Notes: a model not told the origin generated them from the letters alone. A stretch of 64,000 nt of DNA from Mycolicibacterium sp. YH-1 (GCF_022557175.1 NZ_CP092915.1:434001-498000); one strand, 5' to 3'. Numbered from the stretch's first letter, positions 42,924 through 54,111 are shown. Program-made: numbers and translations.

Positions 42924-44287
42924 CGTCTTAGCACCGCCTTCGCATACAGTTCAAGCAAACGAGAATCCGGGTCGTATGTCTTCTTGACCGTCTTGTAGGC
43001 CTCTCCGCCGTAGAGATCATCGAACTCCTCCGGCGAGTAATACGCATCTGAATACAGCGACTTGTGACCGTCGAGTTCACTGATCCTGCGCTCGATCAGC
43101 CTGTTCGTGTGGCCCTCCTCGGGCCCGACGGGCACAGACGACCAGAATCCGATGTTGACGTAGGTGTGATGCGGTCGGATCGGGTAGAGCGGCCAACCGG
43201 AGTCATCGCGCAACCGCAGTGGGCACAACCAGAGTGGCTCGATCGGCACGTTGGTCAGGAACCAGTCGATGAACTCGGCGGTCCGGTCGATCGGCACCTC
43301 GACGTCCTGCACAACGCGCTCCCGCGGCGGTCTGCCGTTGCGCTTCTCGATGCGGTCGGCGATGCCGAACCGTTGGTCGTAGCCGATGAGCTTCCAGTAG
43401 AAGCTGCTGCGGCGGAGGCGTCGTGGCCAGAAGGGCCGAATCCGGGGGCTCTGCGCGCCGAACGCGCGTGAGCACCAGAACCAGTCGGTGTCCCAGCGCC
43501 ACAGGTAGTCATGGATGGTGAGGCGGTCGTGCAACTCGCCTGCGGGGTGCTGGATCGACCGGTAGTAGATGTCTCGACCGGTGTAGTCGCTGACCGGGCC
43601 GGGTGTCGATGTGCGCAGGCCCAGTGTCAGATAACACTCGTCGGCGCTGAACACCACGCCGTCGAGGTAGTCCACGGGAGCGCCGTCGAGGCCGCGGGTG
43701 TCGACGATCCGGTCCATCGTCGCCACCAGTTCAGGCACTGACTCGAATCGGAGGTGCCGCAGCGCGACGAACGGCTTGACGTCCTCCAGCTCGATCTTCA
43801 GGCGCACCGAATAGCCGAGCGTCCCATAGGAATTGGGGAACGCCCTGAACAGGTCGGCGTGCTGGTCTGCGGACGCGGTGATCACTTCGCCTGTGCCGGT
43901 GAGGATGTCCATCTCCAGCACCGACTCGTGCGGCAGCCCATTGCGAAACGATGCCGACTCGATGCCAAGCCCCGTCACCGCCCCGCCCAGGGTGATGGTC
44001 TTGAGCTGCGGAACCACCAACGGCGAGAGGCCATGGGGCAGTGTGGCGGCGACCAGATCCTCGTATGTGCACATCCCGGCCACGTCGGCGGTGCGGGCGA
44101 CCGGATCGACCGCGATGACCCCGGTGAGCCCGGAGGTGTCCAGACCCTTGGCGCTGGATTTCGCGCGGGCCCGGAACAGATTCGACGTTGGCTTGGCCAG
44201 TCGGACGGGAGCGTTCTCGGGAATGGACCGGTAACTGGCCAGGAGCCGCTTGACGCCGGCAACGTGATCAGCTGTAAGAGCGGACAC
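42920..44287 (-). CDS. FAD-binding oxidoreductase (DHCR24/TmsA-like, Rv3719-like)
   Basis: This 455-residue protein has a VAO-type FAD fold: GVIAVDPVARTADVAGMCTYEDLV (near 56-80), TLGGAVTGLGIESAS, and a substrate domain with GCY-free C-terminal region ending YDPDSRLLELYAK. Relatives reduce sterol double bonds or methylene-branched fatty acids. It is the first gene of a two-gene unit with the CFA-like enzyme. A link to branched lipid synthesis is the most plausible role. Confidence 0.87.
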   Translation of the reverse strand: MSALTADHVAGVKRLLASYRSIPENAPVRLAKPTSNLFRARAKSSAKGLDTSGLTGVIAVDPVARTADVAGMCTYEDLVAATLPHGLSPLVVPQLKTITLGGAVTGLGIESASFRNGLPHESVLEMDILTGTGEVITASADQHADLFRAFPNSYGTLGYSVRLKIELEDVKPFVALRHLRFESVPELVATMDRIVDTRGLDGAPVDYLDGVVFSADECYLTLGLRTSTPGPVSDYTGRDIYYRSIQHPAGELHDRLTIHDYLWRWDTDWFWCSRAFGAQSPRIRPFWPRRLRRSSFYWKLIGYDQRFGIADRIEKRNGRPPRERVVQDVEVPIDRTAEFIDWFLTNVPIEPLWLCPLRLRDDSGWPLYPIRPHHTYVNIGFWSSVPVGPEEGHTNRLIERRISELDGHKSLYSDAYYSPEEFDDLYGGEAYKTVKKTYDPDSRLLELYAKAVLRR

Positions 44288-44377
44288 GCATATACGCTAG
44301 TCCCAGGCGGCGGTCCACGCGACCGCTCCAGCCGGGCAACACGCCCGCGATATTTCGAGACTTAGGAGTCTTCACCG

Positions 44378-44818
44378 ATGGGACAGGTCAGCGCCTCGAG
44401 CACCGTCTTGATCAATGCCGAGCCGGACGCCGTTCTCGCAGCGGTCGCCGACTACCAGAGCACCCGGCCGAAGATCCTCACCGACCGCTACATCGGGTAC
44501 CAGGTACTCGAGGGTGGGCAGGGTGCGGGCACGGTCGCCACGTGGAAGCTGCAGGCCACCAAGTCGCGGGTGCGTGACGTCAAGGCGACCGTCGACGTCG
44601 CCGGGCGCTCCGTCATCGAGAAGGACGCGAACTCCTCCATGGTGACCAACTGGACGATCGCGCCAGCCGGCACCGGAAGCACCGTGACACTGAAGACCGC
44701 GTGGCAGGGTGCGGGCGGAATCGGCGGCTTCTTCGAGAAGACCTTCGCGCCGTTGGGTCTGCGCAAGATTCAGGCCGAGGTGCTCGAGAACCTCAAGACT
44801 GTCGTAGAAAAGGGCTAG
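44378..44818 (+). CDS. SRPBCC-family protein (Rv3718c-like)
   Basis: This 146-residue protein has a START/Bet v1-like fold typical of polyketide-cyclase-like proteins: SSTVLINAEPDAVLAAVADY at the start, SMVTNWTIAPAGTGSTVTLKTAWQG in the middle and a long C-terminal helix. It probably binds a hydrophobic ligand. It is divergent from the FAD oxidoreductase and conserved at this place in mycobacteria. Function unknown. Confidence 0.83.
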   Translation: MGQVSASSTVLINAEPDAVLAAVADYQSTRPKILTDRYIGYQVLEGGQGAGTVATWKLQATKSRVRDVKATVDVAGRSVIEKDANSSMVTNWTIAPAGTGSTVTLKTAWQGAGGIGGFFEKTFAPLGLRKIQAEVLENLKTVVEKG

Positions 44819-44825
44819 CGCGGGG

Positions 44826-45611
44826 TCACGCGGTTCGCGCCGGGCGGGTCCCCAGGAAGCCCGCGATGCCGCGCACGACGGCCTCGGCGTACTTCTGCCG
44901 GCCCTCCGGGCTCTCGATCAGTGCCGAGTCCGCCGGGTTCTTCATGTTGCCGAGTTCGACGAGCACCGACGGGTACTGAGCGAGGTTCAGCCCGGCGATA
45001 TCGGAGCGTGGGTTCAGGCCACCCTGGCCGATGTAATTGGACGGTGGGATGCCCGATGCCTGCAACTGATCGCGCATGATCTGGGCGAACTGAACCGAGG
45101 GCCCTGCCTGCACGTCGTTGAGCGGCGGTGCCGAGTACAGCACGTGGAAGCCGCGACCGGTTGCCGGGCCGCCGTCGGCGTGGATCGACACGATCGCGTC
45201 CGGGCGCAGTGCGTTGGCCATCGCGGCGCGCTCGTCGACGCACGGTCCGAGACCGGTGTCGTCGCCACGGGACATCGCGGTGCGCACGCCCAGCGCCGTG
45301 AGCTGCTGGCGGATGCGCAGAGTGGTCTCCCAGGCGAACGAGTGCTCGGGGTAACCGTCGTTCGCTGATGTTCCGCTGGCCTGGCAGTCCTTGGTGCCGC
45401 CGCGGCCGGTCGTCACCTGGCGGCTGATCGACGCGTCGTTGGACCCGTTGTGGCCGGGATCGAGGAACACGATCTTCCCGGCGATATTGGCGGGAGCGGC
45501 ACTGGCGGTGGGTATGGCTGAGGGGATGCCGGAGGGCGCGGCGACCGTTGATGCGACCAGGACGGCGGTGGCTACCGCGGCGCCGACACGCAGCCTTGCT
45601 GGGACGTGCAC
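44826..45611 (-). CDS. ami1: N-acetylmuramoyl-L-alanine amidase (Rv3717/Ami1)
   Basis: With the GTG start at 45611 it has 261 residues: a Sec signal to about residue 39 (PTASAAPA), then an amidase_3 domain. Zinc ligands His54 (DPGHNG), Glu89 (YPEHSF) and His144 (SIHADGG) are visible, and the catalytic glutamate lies in VLVELGNMKN. It cuts stem peptides from glycan in the cell wall. The frame extends 33 codons further upstream but without a signal peptide there. Confidence 0.92.
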   Translation of the reverse strand: MHVPARLRVGAAVATAVLVASTVAAPSGIPSAIPTASAAPANIAGKIVFLDPGHNGSNDASISRQVTTGRGGTKDCQASGTSANDGYPEHSFAWETTLRIRQQLTALGVRTAMSRGDDTGLGPCVDERAAMANALRPDAIVSIHADGGPATGRGFHVLYSAPPLNDVQAGPSVQFAQIMRDQLQASGIPPSNYIGQGGLNPRSDIAGLNLAQYPSVLVELGNMKNPADSALIESPEGRQKYAEAVVRGIAGFLGTRPARTA

Positions 45612-45721
45612 GGCGCCACCGTAGCCCGAGGGACGACTACGCTTGAACCCCAAATGGCCGCATAAGGCCATGCGCAACCAAGTCGAGACCAAGATGCGAC
45701 CAACATGCAAGGGGACACTTC

Positions 45722-46054
45722 ATGCAGCCCGGCCAAGCACCCGATATGTCAGCACTCCTGGCGCAGGCCCAGCAGGTGCAGCAGCAGTTGATGGAGGCCC
45801 AGGAGGCGCTGGCCAACGCAGAGGCGCACGGTCAGGCCGGTGGCGGCCTGGTTCAGGTCACGATGAAGGGCAGTGGCGAGGTCATCGGTGTCGCCATCGA
45901 TCCCAAGGTCGTGAACCCCGATGACATCGAGACGTTGCAGGATCTCATCGTCGGCGCGGTGAAGGATGCCGCCCAGCAGGTCACGCTGCTGGCGCAGAGC
46001 AAGCTCGGACCCCTGGCCAGTGGCCTCGGCGGCCTGGGTCTGCCGGGGGCCTGA
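45722..46054 (+). CDS. YbaB/EbfC nucleoid-associated protein
   Basis: This 110-residue protein matches YbaB: helical N-terminus ([19 protein letters not shown]), [16 protein letters not shown] in the centre, and a helix [14 protein letters not shown]. The gene is placed directly ahead of recR, as in most bacteria. It binds DNA as a dimer and may assist recombination repair. Confidence 0.93.
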   Translation: MQPGQAPDMSALLAQAQQVQQQLMEAQEALANAEAHGQAGGGLVQVTMKGSGEVIGVAIDPKVVNPDDIETLQDLIVGAVKDAAQQVTLLAQSKLGPLASGLGGLGLPGA

Positions 46055-46058
46055 CACC

Positions 46059-46670
46059 TTGTTCGAGGGGCCCGTTCAGGATCTGATCGACGAACTGGGC
46101 AAGCTGCCCGGGGTGGGTCCGAAGAGCGCGCAGCGCATCGCGTTCCATCTGCTCTCGGTCGAGCCGCCGGATATCGACCGGCTGACGGCTGCGCTGGGCA
46201 GGGTGCGCGACGGTGTCACGTTCTGCGAGGTCTGCGGCAACGTGTCAGATCACGAACGGTGCCGGATCTGCAGCGATTCGCGTCGTGACGCCTCGCTGGT
46301 GTGCGTCGTCGAGGAGCCCAAGGACGTCGCGGCCGTCGAGCGCACTCGCGAGTTCCGCGGCCGCTACCACGTGCTGGGTGGCGCGTTGAATCCATTGTCG
46401 GGGATCGGGCCGGAGCAACTGCGGATCCGTGAGTTGCTCAACCGGATCGGCGAGCGTGTCGACGGCGTCGATGTCGCGGAGGTCATCATCGCCACCGACC
46501 CCAACACCGAGGGTGAGGCGACCGCGACCTACCTGGTGCGGATGTTGCGCGATATCCCCGGACTTTCCGTGACGCGGATCGCCTCGGGGCTGCCGATGGG
46601 TGGCGACCTCGAGTTCGCCGACGAGTTGACGCTCGGTAGGGCGTTGTCCGGCCGTCGAGCCATGGCCTAG
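46059..46670 (+). CDS. recR: Recombination mediator RecR
   Basis: The TTG at 46059 gives 203 residues, the size of M. tuberculosis RecR. It starts [31 protein letters not shown] (HhH motif near 13-30), has a four-Cys zinc finger [16 protein letters not shown] (57-72) and a TOPRIM domain with [12 protein letters not shown]. RecR with RecO and RecF loads RecA on gapped DNA. It follows ybaB by 4 bp. Confidence 0.97.
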   Translation: MFEGPVQDLIDELGKLPGVGPKSAQRIAFHLLSVEPPDIDRLTAALGRVRDGVTFCEVCGNVSDHERCRICSDSRRDASLVCVVEEPKDVAAVERTREFRGRYHVLGGALNPLSGIGPEQLRIRELLNRIGERVDGVDVAEVIIATDPNTEGEATATYLVRMLRDIPGLSVTRIASGLPMGGDLEFADELTLGRALSGRRAMA

Positions 46671-46680
46671 TTTGGTGCTC

Positions 46681-47079
46681 GTGCCAGATGAAGAGTTCAA
46701 GGTCGAGGTAGAACTCGGAAGCGAAGAACACGGTCTCTCGTTTTGGGAGCGCCTGCGGACGCTTGACCTCGATGACGACGCCCGTAAACGCCTCGGCAGC
46801 CGGGTGACCATCACGCGTGACGGCAACAGGATGCAGCTGTACACGCACACGCTGGCCGACGCCCAGGAGGCCGAGCGGACCGTGCGTGCGCTGGTGACCG
46901 CCGACGAGTTGACCGCGGACTACACGGTGAGCCGGTGGGATGCCGAGGCCCAGGAGTGGGTGGACCCGACCGATGGCGACGTCATCGTGGACGACGCTCC
47001 GGAGACGCCCACACCCGACCCGAACTACGTCATCCTCGAGGCCTACCGGCCGCAGTTCCTGCGCGATCTGGGTCTGTAA
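46681..47079 (+). CDS. Hypothetical protein downstream of recR
   Basis: This acidic protein of about 132 residues starts at GTG 46681 or TTG 46672. It has VPDEEFKVEVELGSEEHGLSFWERL, an alpha/beta centre with MQLYTHTLADAQEAERTVRALV, and EAYRPQFLRDLGL at the end. I recognise no family beyond its conservation as an actinobacterial unknown. It is probably co-transcribed with ybaB and recR. Confidence 0.75.
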   Translation: MPDEEFKVEVELGSEEHGLSFWERLRTLDLDDDARKRLGSRVTITRDGNRMQLYTHTLADAQEAERTVRALVTADELTADYTVSRWDAEAQEWVDPTDGDVIVDDAPETPTPDPNYVILEAYRPQFLRDLGL

Positions 47080-47098
47080 GCCCTAGCCGCGGCAAGCG

Positions 47099-47815
47099 CT
47101 AGACGCGCCGCGGGGCGGCCAACCGCTCGCGACGCAACTGCTCCACCTCGGGCAAGTCCAGCGGGGCGAGGTCGCCGACCACGCGAGACAACAGGTGATC
47201 GGCGAGTTCGGGATTGCGGGCCAGACACGGCCCGTGCAGATAGGTGGCGATGACGCTGCCCTGGACCGCACCGTCGAAGCCGTCGCCGTCCCGGTTGCCC
47301 GCACCGGAGATCACCCGCGCCAGAGGGGTGGCGGCCGAACCCAGAACCGTTCCCCCGCGGTGGTTCTCGAATCCGGTGAGTCGCTGAGTCAGCGCGCCCA
47401 GCAGGGGTGCTGACACGACCTCGCCGATGGTCCGCTTCGGTTGCGGCGAGGTTGTCACGTCCAGCAGGCCGACACCGTCGACGCGCTCACCCGACGACGT
47501 CTCGTACCAGTGCCCGAGCACCTGAATGGCCGCGCATATCGCCAGTACCGGCGCGCCGCGTGTGGCGGCCTGCTGAAGCCCGGGATAGCGGATCAAGTGC
47601 TTGGTGGCCAGGCGCTGCGCGAAGTCCTCTGCGCCGCCGAGCGTGTAGAGGTCCAGCTCGGCGGGCACCGGATCAGCCAGGGTGATGTCGACGACCTCGG
47701 CGTCGATTCCGCGCAGCCTCAGTCGCTGTCGGAGCACGACGGCATTCCCGCCGTCGCCGTAGGTGCCCATGACGTCGGGCAGTACCAGCCCGATGCGAAC
47801 CGTCGACTCACCCAT
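47099..47815 (-). CDS. gatD: Lipid II isoglutaminyl synthase, glutaminase subunit
   Basis: This 238-residue class I amidotransferase has its nucleophile Cys94 in LAICAAIQVLG and the histidine in YLHGPCLARNPE (His194). GatD supplies ammonia to MurT, which amidates the D-Glu of peptidoglycan stem peptides. It follows murT with an 8-bp overlap, as in Rv3713-Rv3712. Small CobQ/CobB-like domain only, no synthetase part. Confidence 0.94.
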   Translation of the reverse strand: MGESTVRIGLVLPDVMGTYGDGGNAVVLRQRLRLRGIDAEVVDITLADPVPAELDLYTLGGAEDFAQRLATKHLIRYPGLQQAATRGAPVLAICAAIQVLGHWYETSSGERVDGVGLLDVTTSPQPKRTIGEVVSAPLLGALTQRLTGFENHRGGTVLGSAATPLARVISGAGNRDGDGFDGAVQGSVIATYLHGPCLARNPELADHLLSRVVGDLAPLDLPEVEQLRRERLAAPRRV

Positions 47816-49034
47816 GGTTGATCGCCCTACTCAGCTGAGAGAAGGCCGTGTAGTTGGCGACCACCTCGACGTGCCCGGGCGGGCACGAGGTGATGGCCTC
47901 GACGGAGTTGGCGACCAGCGTGTGCTCAACCCCGGCGTACCCGAGGCGCACGGCAAGGTCGGTCCCGCGCTGGCCGCTCGCCACGACGGGGTGTTTCACG
48001 AAGTGCTCGAAGTTGACGTCCCACAGCCACGACAGGTCCTCCCCGTCGGGCACCTGGCCGTTGACGGCGATCACGACCGAACCCGCGTCGGTGTCGACCA
48101 TCGACAGCGCCTCCTGCCAACCGGCCGGATTCTTGGCCAGCAGCATCCGCACGGTGTGCTCGCCGAGCGCAATCGTGGAGTACCGGCCCGCGACCTCATC
48201 GACGGTCTCGGCCGCCTTCACCGCTGCGGCCGGGTCCGCGCCAAGGGCCACCGCGGCGGCGATCGCCTGCGTGGCATTGCCGCGGTTCACCGTGCCGGGA
48301 AGCGCCAACGTCATCGGCAGGCACAAGCCGTCGGGCCCGTGGATGTGGGTGTCGTCGTACCACCACTGCGGCGTGGGGCGCTTGAAATCGGTGCCGGTCG
48401 AGTACCAGTGGTTCTGCTCGCGCACGATGACCTCGCCGCTGCGCGGACAGCTCACCGAGTCGTTGGCCCAGCCGCCGCCGGCCGCCACCCACACCACGTG
48501 GGGGCTGTCGTAGGCCGCGGACGTCATCAGCACGTCGTCACAGTTGGCCACGATCACCGCGCCGGGGTGCCTGGCCAGACCGCCGCGCAGCGTGCGCTCG
48601 ATGTGGTTGATCTCACCCACCCGGTCGAGCTGATCGCGCGAGAGGTTCAGCAGCACGATGACGGCCGGGTCGACGGCATCGGCCACGTGGGGCACGTGCA
48701 TCTCGTCGACCTCGAGGGCCGCCAGCCTCGCGTCGCGGGTGCCGGCGAGGGCGGCGATGAGGCCGGCGTCCATGTTGGCGCCCTCGGCGTTGGTGGCGAC
48801 GGGACCCATCGTGGCGAGCGCGGCGGCGGTCATTCGCGTGGTGGTCGACTTACCGTTCGTGCCGGTCACGACCACCGAGCTGCGGCCCTTGCCGAGCTGT
48901 CCGAGGATCGAGGGGTCGAGCGTCATGGCCACGAGCCCGCCGATCATGGCGCCCGCTCCGCGGCCGGTGACCCGCGAGGCCCACCGAGCTGCGGCTCCAG
49001 CTCCGAGGGCGAGACGTCCGCGCGTGGTGACCAT
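47808..49034 (-). CDS. murT: Lipid II isoglutaminyl synthase, Mur-ligase-like subunit
   Basis: The 408-residue protein has the Mur ligase P-loop VVTGTNGKSTTTR (56-68), ALEVDEMHVPHV for the acidic metal site, and a C-terminal DUF1727 domain with a terminal VVANYTAFSQLS. With GatD it converts D-isoglutamate to D-isoglutamine in lipid II. I start at ATG 49034, since the upstream 13 codons overlap poor sequence. Only one cysteine is seen in the segment where some MurT proteins have a four-Cys zinc ribbon. Confidence 0.93.
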   Translation of the reverse strand: MVTTRGRLALGAGAAARWASRVTGRGAGAMIGGLVAMTLDPSILGQLGKGRSSVVVTGTNGKSTTTRMTAAALATMGPVATNAEGANMDAGLIAALAGTRDARLAALEVDEMHVPHVADAVDPAVIVLLNLSRDQLDRVGEINHIERTLRGGLARHPGAVIVANCDDVLMTSAAYDSPHVVWVAAGGGWANDSVSCPRSGEVIVREQNHWYSTGTDFKRPTPQWWYDDTHIHGPDGLCLPMTLALPGTVNRGNATQAIAAAVALGADPAAAVKAAETVDEVAGRYSTIALGEHTVRMLLAKNPAGWQEALSMVDTDAGSVVIAVNGQVPDGEDLSWLWDVNFEHFVKHPVVASGQRGTDLAVRLGYAGVEHTLVANSVEAITSCPPGHVEVVANYTAFSQLSRAINHG

Positions 49035-49093
49035 CCACGGCAGTCTAGAAGGCGGGAAGTGGGCGGGCGACACGCGGCGCTGAGGGTCCGGGG

Positions 49094-50140
49094 ATGTCGG
49101 GCCGCCGTGTCATCCTGGCGTTTGTGAGCCAATCTGCCGCAAGTCGCCCCCATGGCGGCTCATGGGGCCGGCCCGCCGCCGAACCCGGTGCGGGCTGGGC
49201 GGTCGTGGATGTGGAGACCTCCGGGTTTCACCCGCGGCAGGCTCGCGTCGTCAGCGTCGCCGCGCTGGCTCTTGGGGACGACGGCAACGTCGAGGGCAGC
49301 TTCTCCAGCCTGCTCAACCCCGGGGTGGACCCCGGGCCCACCCACGTGCACGGGCTGACCACCGAGATGTTGGAGGGCCAGCCGACCTTCGCCGACGTCG
49401 TCGGTCAGCTCAACGAGGTGCTCGCGGGCCGCACGCTGGTGGCGCACAACGTGGCCTTCGACTACTCGTTTCTGACCAGCGAGGCAGAACTCGTCGGCGC
49501 CGAACTCCCCGTGGACACCGTGATGTGCACGGTCGAGTTGGCGCGCCGCCTCGATCTGGGCACCGAGAACCTGCGCCTGGAGACCCTGGCCGCGCACTGG
49601 GGGGTCACCCAGATGCGGCCCCACGATGCGCTGGACGACGCGCTGGTCCTGGCCCAGATCCTCAAACCCGCCCTGGCCGGCGCGCTCGACCGCAGGGCGT
49701 GGCTGCCGGTGCGTCCGGTGACGCGGCGGCGCTGGCCCAGCGGGCAGGTCACTCATGACGAGTTGCGTCCGCTCAAGACGATTGCGGCCCGGCTGCCCTG
49801 CCCGTATCAGAACCCCGGCCGGTTCGTCTCAGGCAGACCGTTGGTGCAGGGGATGCGGGTGGCGATGTCCGCCGAGGTGCGCCACACCTACGAGGAGCTC
49901 ATCGAACGTGCACTGCACGCGGGGCTGGCATACACCGAGACGGTCGATCAGCAGACATCGCTGGTCGTGTGCGATGAGGTCGAGCCGGATCAGGGCAAGG
50001 GCTACCAGGCCGGCGAGATGGGTGTCCCGCTGGTCAGCGACGCCGACTTCATGGATCTGCTGGACCGTGTGGTCGGCGGCCGGGACGTCGAGGAGTTCGC
50101 CGACCCGACCCTGACCGGCGATCAGTTCACCCTGTTCTGA
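49094..50140 (+). CDS. DnaQ-like 3'-5' exonuclease with C-terminal BRCT domain
   Basis: The 348-residue protein has a DEDDh exonuclease domain: VVDVETSGFH, VAHNVAFDYSFL and MRPHDALDDALVL. After a linker (VRPVTRRRWPSGQVT) a BRCT domain runs from about 240, with KGYQAGEMGVPLVSDADFMDLLD. It may proofread or process DNA ends. The first ATG is at 49094; a GTG at 49124 is another candidate. Homologue of Rv3711c by position. Its end overlaps the AraC gene by 14 bp. Confidence 0.9.
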   Translation: MSGRRVILAFVSQSAASRPHGGSWGRPAAEPGAGWAVVDVETSGFHPRQARVVSVAALALGDDGNVEGSFSSLLNPGVDPGPTHVHGLTTEMLEGQPTFADVVGQLNEVLAGRTLVAHNVAFDYSFLTSEAELVGAELPVDTVMCTVELARRLDLGTENLRLETLAAHWGVTQMRPHDALDDALVLAQILKPALAGALDRRAWLPVRPVTRRRWPSGQVTHDELRPLKTIAARLPCPYQNPGRFVSGRPLVQGMRVAMSAEVRHTYEELIERALHAGLAYTETVDQQTSLVVCDEVEPDQGKGYQAGEMGVPLVSDADFMDLLDRVVGGRDVEEFADPTLTGDQFTLF

Positions 50141-51005
50141 GCGGGGTCTCCGGCGCGACGTGACCTCGCCACTCGCGTGGTGAGATCCCATGCGTCGAGC
50201 GGAACAGTCGGGCGAAGTAGCCGGCGTCAGAGATCCCGACTCGACGCGCGACCTCGGCGATCGGCATGTCGGTTCCGGCGAGCAGCGCCCGTGCCTCGGT
50301 CATTCGGCGCTTGGTGATCCATTCCTGAACCGTGCGCCCGGTGCGGCGACGCACGACGGTGGTCAGATGCCCGGGTGTCAGCCCGAGCTCATGGGCGACG
50401 TCCTTGAGTGAGAGCGGCAGGCCCACCCGGCGATCGATGACGGCGAAGACGTCGGCGACGATCGGGTCGTTACTGCGGCGCAGGTCGCCGACGACGTCGT
50501 CGGTCATCCGGGCGAGGTCGATGAGCAGCAGGGTCAGATGCGCCAGCACGGCCTGCCGATAGCCGTCGCGTCGATCGGAGAGTTCGGTCTCGAGCGACTC
50601 GATTCCGCTTTCCCAGAAGGGCTTTCGTGCATCAGGCAGCTGGAGATGAAGCAACCCGCCAGCGGTGCCGTGCACGAACGGGAACAGCAGTGGATGACTG
50701 CGCCAGGATGGCCAGGGCGATCGAGCGCCGCCTTCGAGTGCCGCCGGATCGAAGAAGACGGCGGCACCGCGCGTCTTGTCGGCCGCCCAGACCGGGTCTA
50801 TCGCGTCACCCGCCGCGGCGACGTGAACCGATGCGGTGTCGGGCAGGTACAGCAGAATCGGGAAGTCATGGATATGGCGGCGCTTCTCGGGAAGGCCATC
50901 GCGCTGTAGCCGAACCACTGACACCGGTGGTGTCGCCGGATCGGTTGGGTAGTCGTAAACCGGGATTCCGTCGTCGTGGCGAACCAGTCGGGCCGACGGC
51001 GTCAT
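50127..51005 (-). CDS. AraC-family transcriptional regulator
   Basis: With ATG 51005 it has 292 residues. The N-terminal part is a cupin-like sensor (RHIHDFPILLYLPDTASVHV), the C-terminal 100 residues carry two helix-turn-helices (LSLKDVAHELGLTPGHLTTVVRRRTG and MPIAEVARRVGISDAGYFARLFRSTHGISP). The start is chosen because earlier ones run into the divergent methyltransferase gene. It probably controls that gene, across a 72-bp shared region. Confidence 0.88.
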   Translation of the reverse strand: MTPSARLVRHDDGIPVYDYPTDPATPPVSVVRLQRDGLPEKRRHIHDFPILLYLPDTASVHVAAAGDAIDPVWAADKTRGAAVFFDPAALEGGARSPWPSWRSHPLLFPFVHGTAGGLLHLQLPDARKPFWESGIESLETELSDRRDGYRQAVLAHLTLLLIDLARMTDDVVGDLRRSNDPIVADVFAVIDRRVGLPLSLKDVAHELGLTPGHLTTVVRRRTGRTVQEWITKRRMTEARALLAGTDMPIAEVARRVGISDAGYFARLFRSTHGISPREWRGHVAPETPLRTG

Positions 51006-51077
51006 GATCCGAAGATAGTCCCACTTCTCCCAATGATCCAACGACATGTCAGCTGATTTGGCGGCGACGATGGAACT

Positions 51078-51710
51078 ATGACCAAAGATCATCCGCATTC
51101 AGTGACGAACTCCTTGGGCCACCGCCATGACTACGTGCCGGCCGCGGGACGGGACTGGCTGCTTCCGAGCTACGACCTCTTCACCCGCCTGCTGGGGATG
51201 CCGCCCGCCTACGACGCGCTCATCGCGCAGACCGAGCTGTTCGACGGCGCGCGTGTGCTTGAGATTGGTTGCGGAACGGGCAATCTCACGACGCGCGTGC
51301 ATCGAGCTCGACCGAGCGCCGTGGTGACGGGGACCGACCCCGATCCGCGAGCGCTCGACCGGGCCAGGCGAAAGTTGCGCAATGCCAGCGCGGTTCGCCT
51401 CGAGCAGGGGTATGCGCAGGCGTTGGGTTACGCCGACGGGGCGTTCGATCGGGTGCTGTCGTCGATGATGCTGCACCACCTGGATCACGACGTGAAGGCG
51501 GCGGCGGTATCGGAGACGTTCCGGGTCCTGCGGCCGGGTGGCAGCGTGCACATCGTCGACATCGTCGGGGATCGCATGGGGGTGGCCAACGACGCGGAGG
51601 TGATTCTTGACCTGTTGCGCAACAGCGGTTTCGAGGCGGCGGATCTGGGCTCGCGGCGACTGCGCTTCGTCGGCCCGGTGACGTTCTATCGCGGCTTGCG
51701 TCCCGCGTGA
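51078..51710 (+). CDS. Class I SAM-dependent methyltransferase
   Basis: This 210-residue protein has motif I VLEIGCGTGNLTTRV (about 57-71), GTDPDPRALDRARRKL, and LSSMMLHHLDHDVKAA with LRPGGSVHIVDI. The substrate is unknown. The gene is divergent from the AraC regulator and ends at a strong bidirectional terminator hairpin. Confidence 0.87.
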   Translation: MTKDHPHSVTNSLGHRHDYVPAAGRDWLLPSYDLFTRLLGMPPAYDALIAQTELFDGARVLEIGCGTGNLTTRVHRARPSAVVTGTDPDPRALDRARRKLRNASAVRLEQGYAQALGYADGAFDRVLSSMMLHHLDHDVKAAAVSETFRVLRPGGSVHIVDIVGDRMGVANDAEVILDLLRNSGFEAADLGSRRLRFVGPVTFYRGLRPA

Positions 51711-51714
51711 CGTC

Positions 51715-51748
51715 GAGGTCCGGCCGGGTACTGGACCCGGCCGGCCTC
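51715..51748. terminator. Bidirectional terminator-like hairpin
   Basis: GAGG-T-CCGGCCGGGT and ACCCGGCCGG-CCTC pair nearly without fault around ACTGG. It separates the stops of the convergent methyltransferase and SHOCT-domain genes. Confidence 0.75.
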
Positions 51749-51753
51749 GTCGA

Positions 51754-52143
51754 TCAGGCGGCGAGCGCCTTGGCCTTCAGCGAGTCGAACTCAGCCTGGC
51801 TGATGGTGCCACCGTCGAGCAGTTGCTTGGCATGCGCGATCTCCTCGGCGGGTGACCGTCCTGCGGCCTGACGGATGTACTCGTCGGTCTGCTGCTTGGC
51901 CTCCATGGCGGCCTCCCGCGCCCGCGCGGACATGCCCTGGCCACGGAATATCAGGTACACCAACGCCGTCAGCCAGGGGATCAGGATGAGGAAGACGACC
52001 CAGATCGCCTTGACGACGCCCGATGTCTTGTGGTCACGCCAGAACAGGTCCGTGAGGATCTGGAAGAGCACCAGAAGGTAGGCGATCCACGCGAAGATGA
52101 TGAGAAAGTGCCAGAGGAAGTCCCACGTTGAGCCCCAGTCCAC
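51754..52143 (-). CDS. SHOCT-domain membrane protein
   Basis: This 129-residue protein has two or three membrane segments in residues 8-75 (PLD-nuclease N-terminal type: FLILIPWLTALVYLIFRGQGM), a charged linker, and a C-terminal SHOCT motif with AEEIAHAKQLLDGGTISQAEFDSLKAKAL. SHOCT domains mediate oligomerisation. Role unknown; common in actinobacteria. Confidence 0.88.
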   Translation of the reverse strand: MDWGSTWDFLWHFLIIFAWIAYLLVLFQILTDLFWRDHKTSGVVKAIWVVFLILIPWLTALVYLIFRGQGMSARAREAAMEAKQQTDEYIRQAAGRSPAEEIAHAKQLLDGGTISQAEFDSLKAKALAA

Positions 52144-52192
52144 GTCTAACTCCTAAACGCTAGATGCCCGCAAACTTTGCGTGCGCGTCAGT

Positions 52193-54049
<1,857 letters not shown>

Positions 54050-54073
54050 TCAAGACCGGCGCATCAGAAACAC

Positions 54074-54111
54074 CCGCGACGGAGAGCCGGTCTGGTCAGA
54101 CCCCGTCGCGG
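54074..54111 (-). promoter_or_regulatory. leuA leader hairpin (attenuator structure)
   Basis: CCGCGACGG/CCGTCGCGG (54103-54111 with 54074-54082) form a 9-bp stem, enclosing a second pair GGTCT/AGACC. The stem overlaps the last codons of the leader peptide, so a ribosome stalled at its leucine codons would change the fold. Confidence 0.65.
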
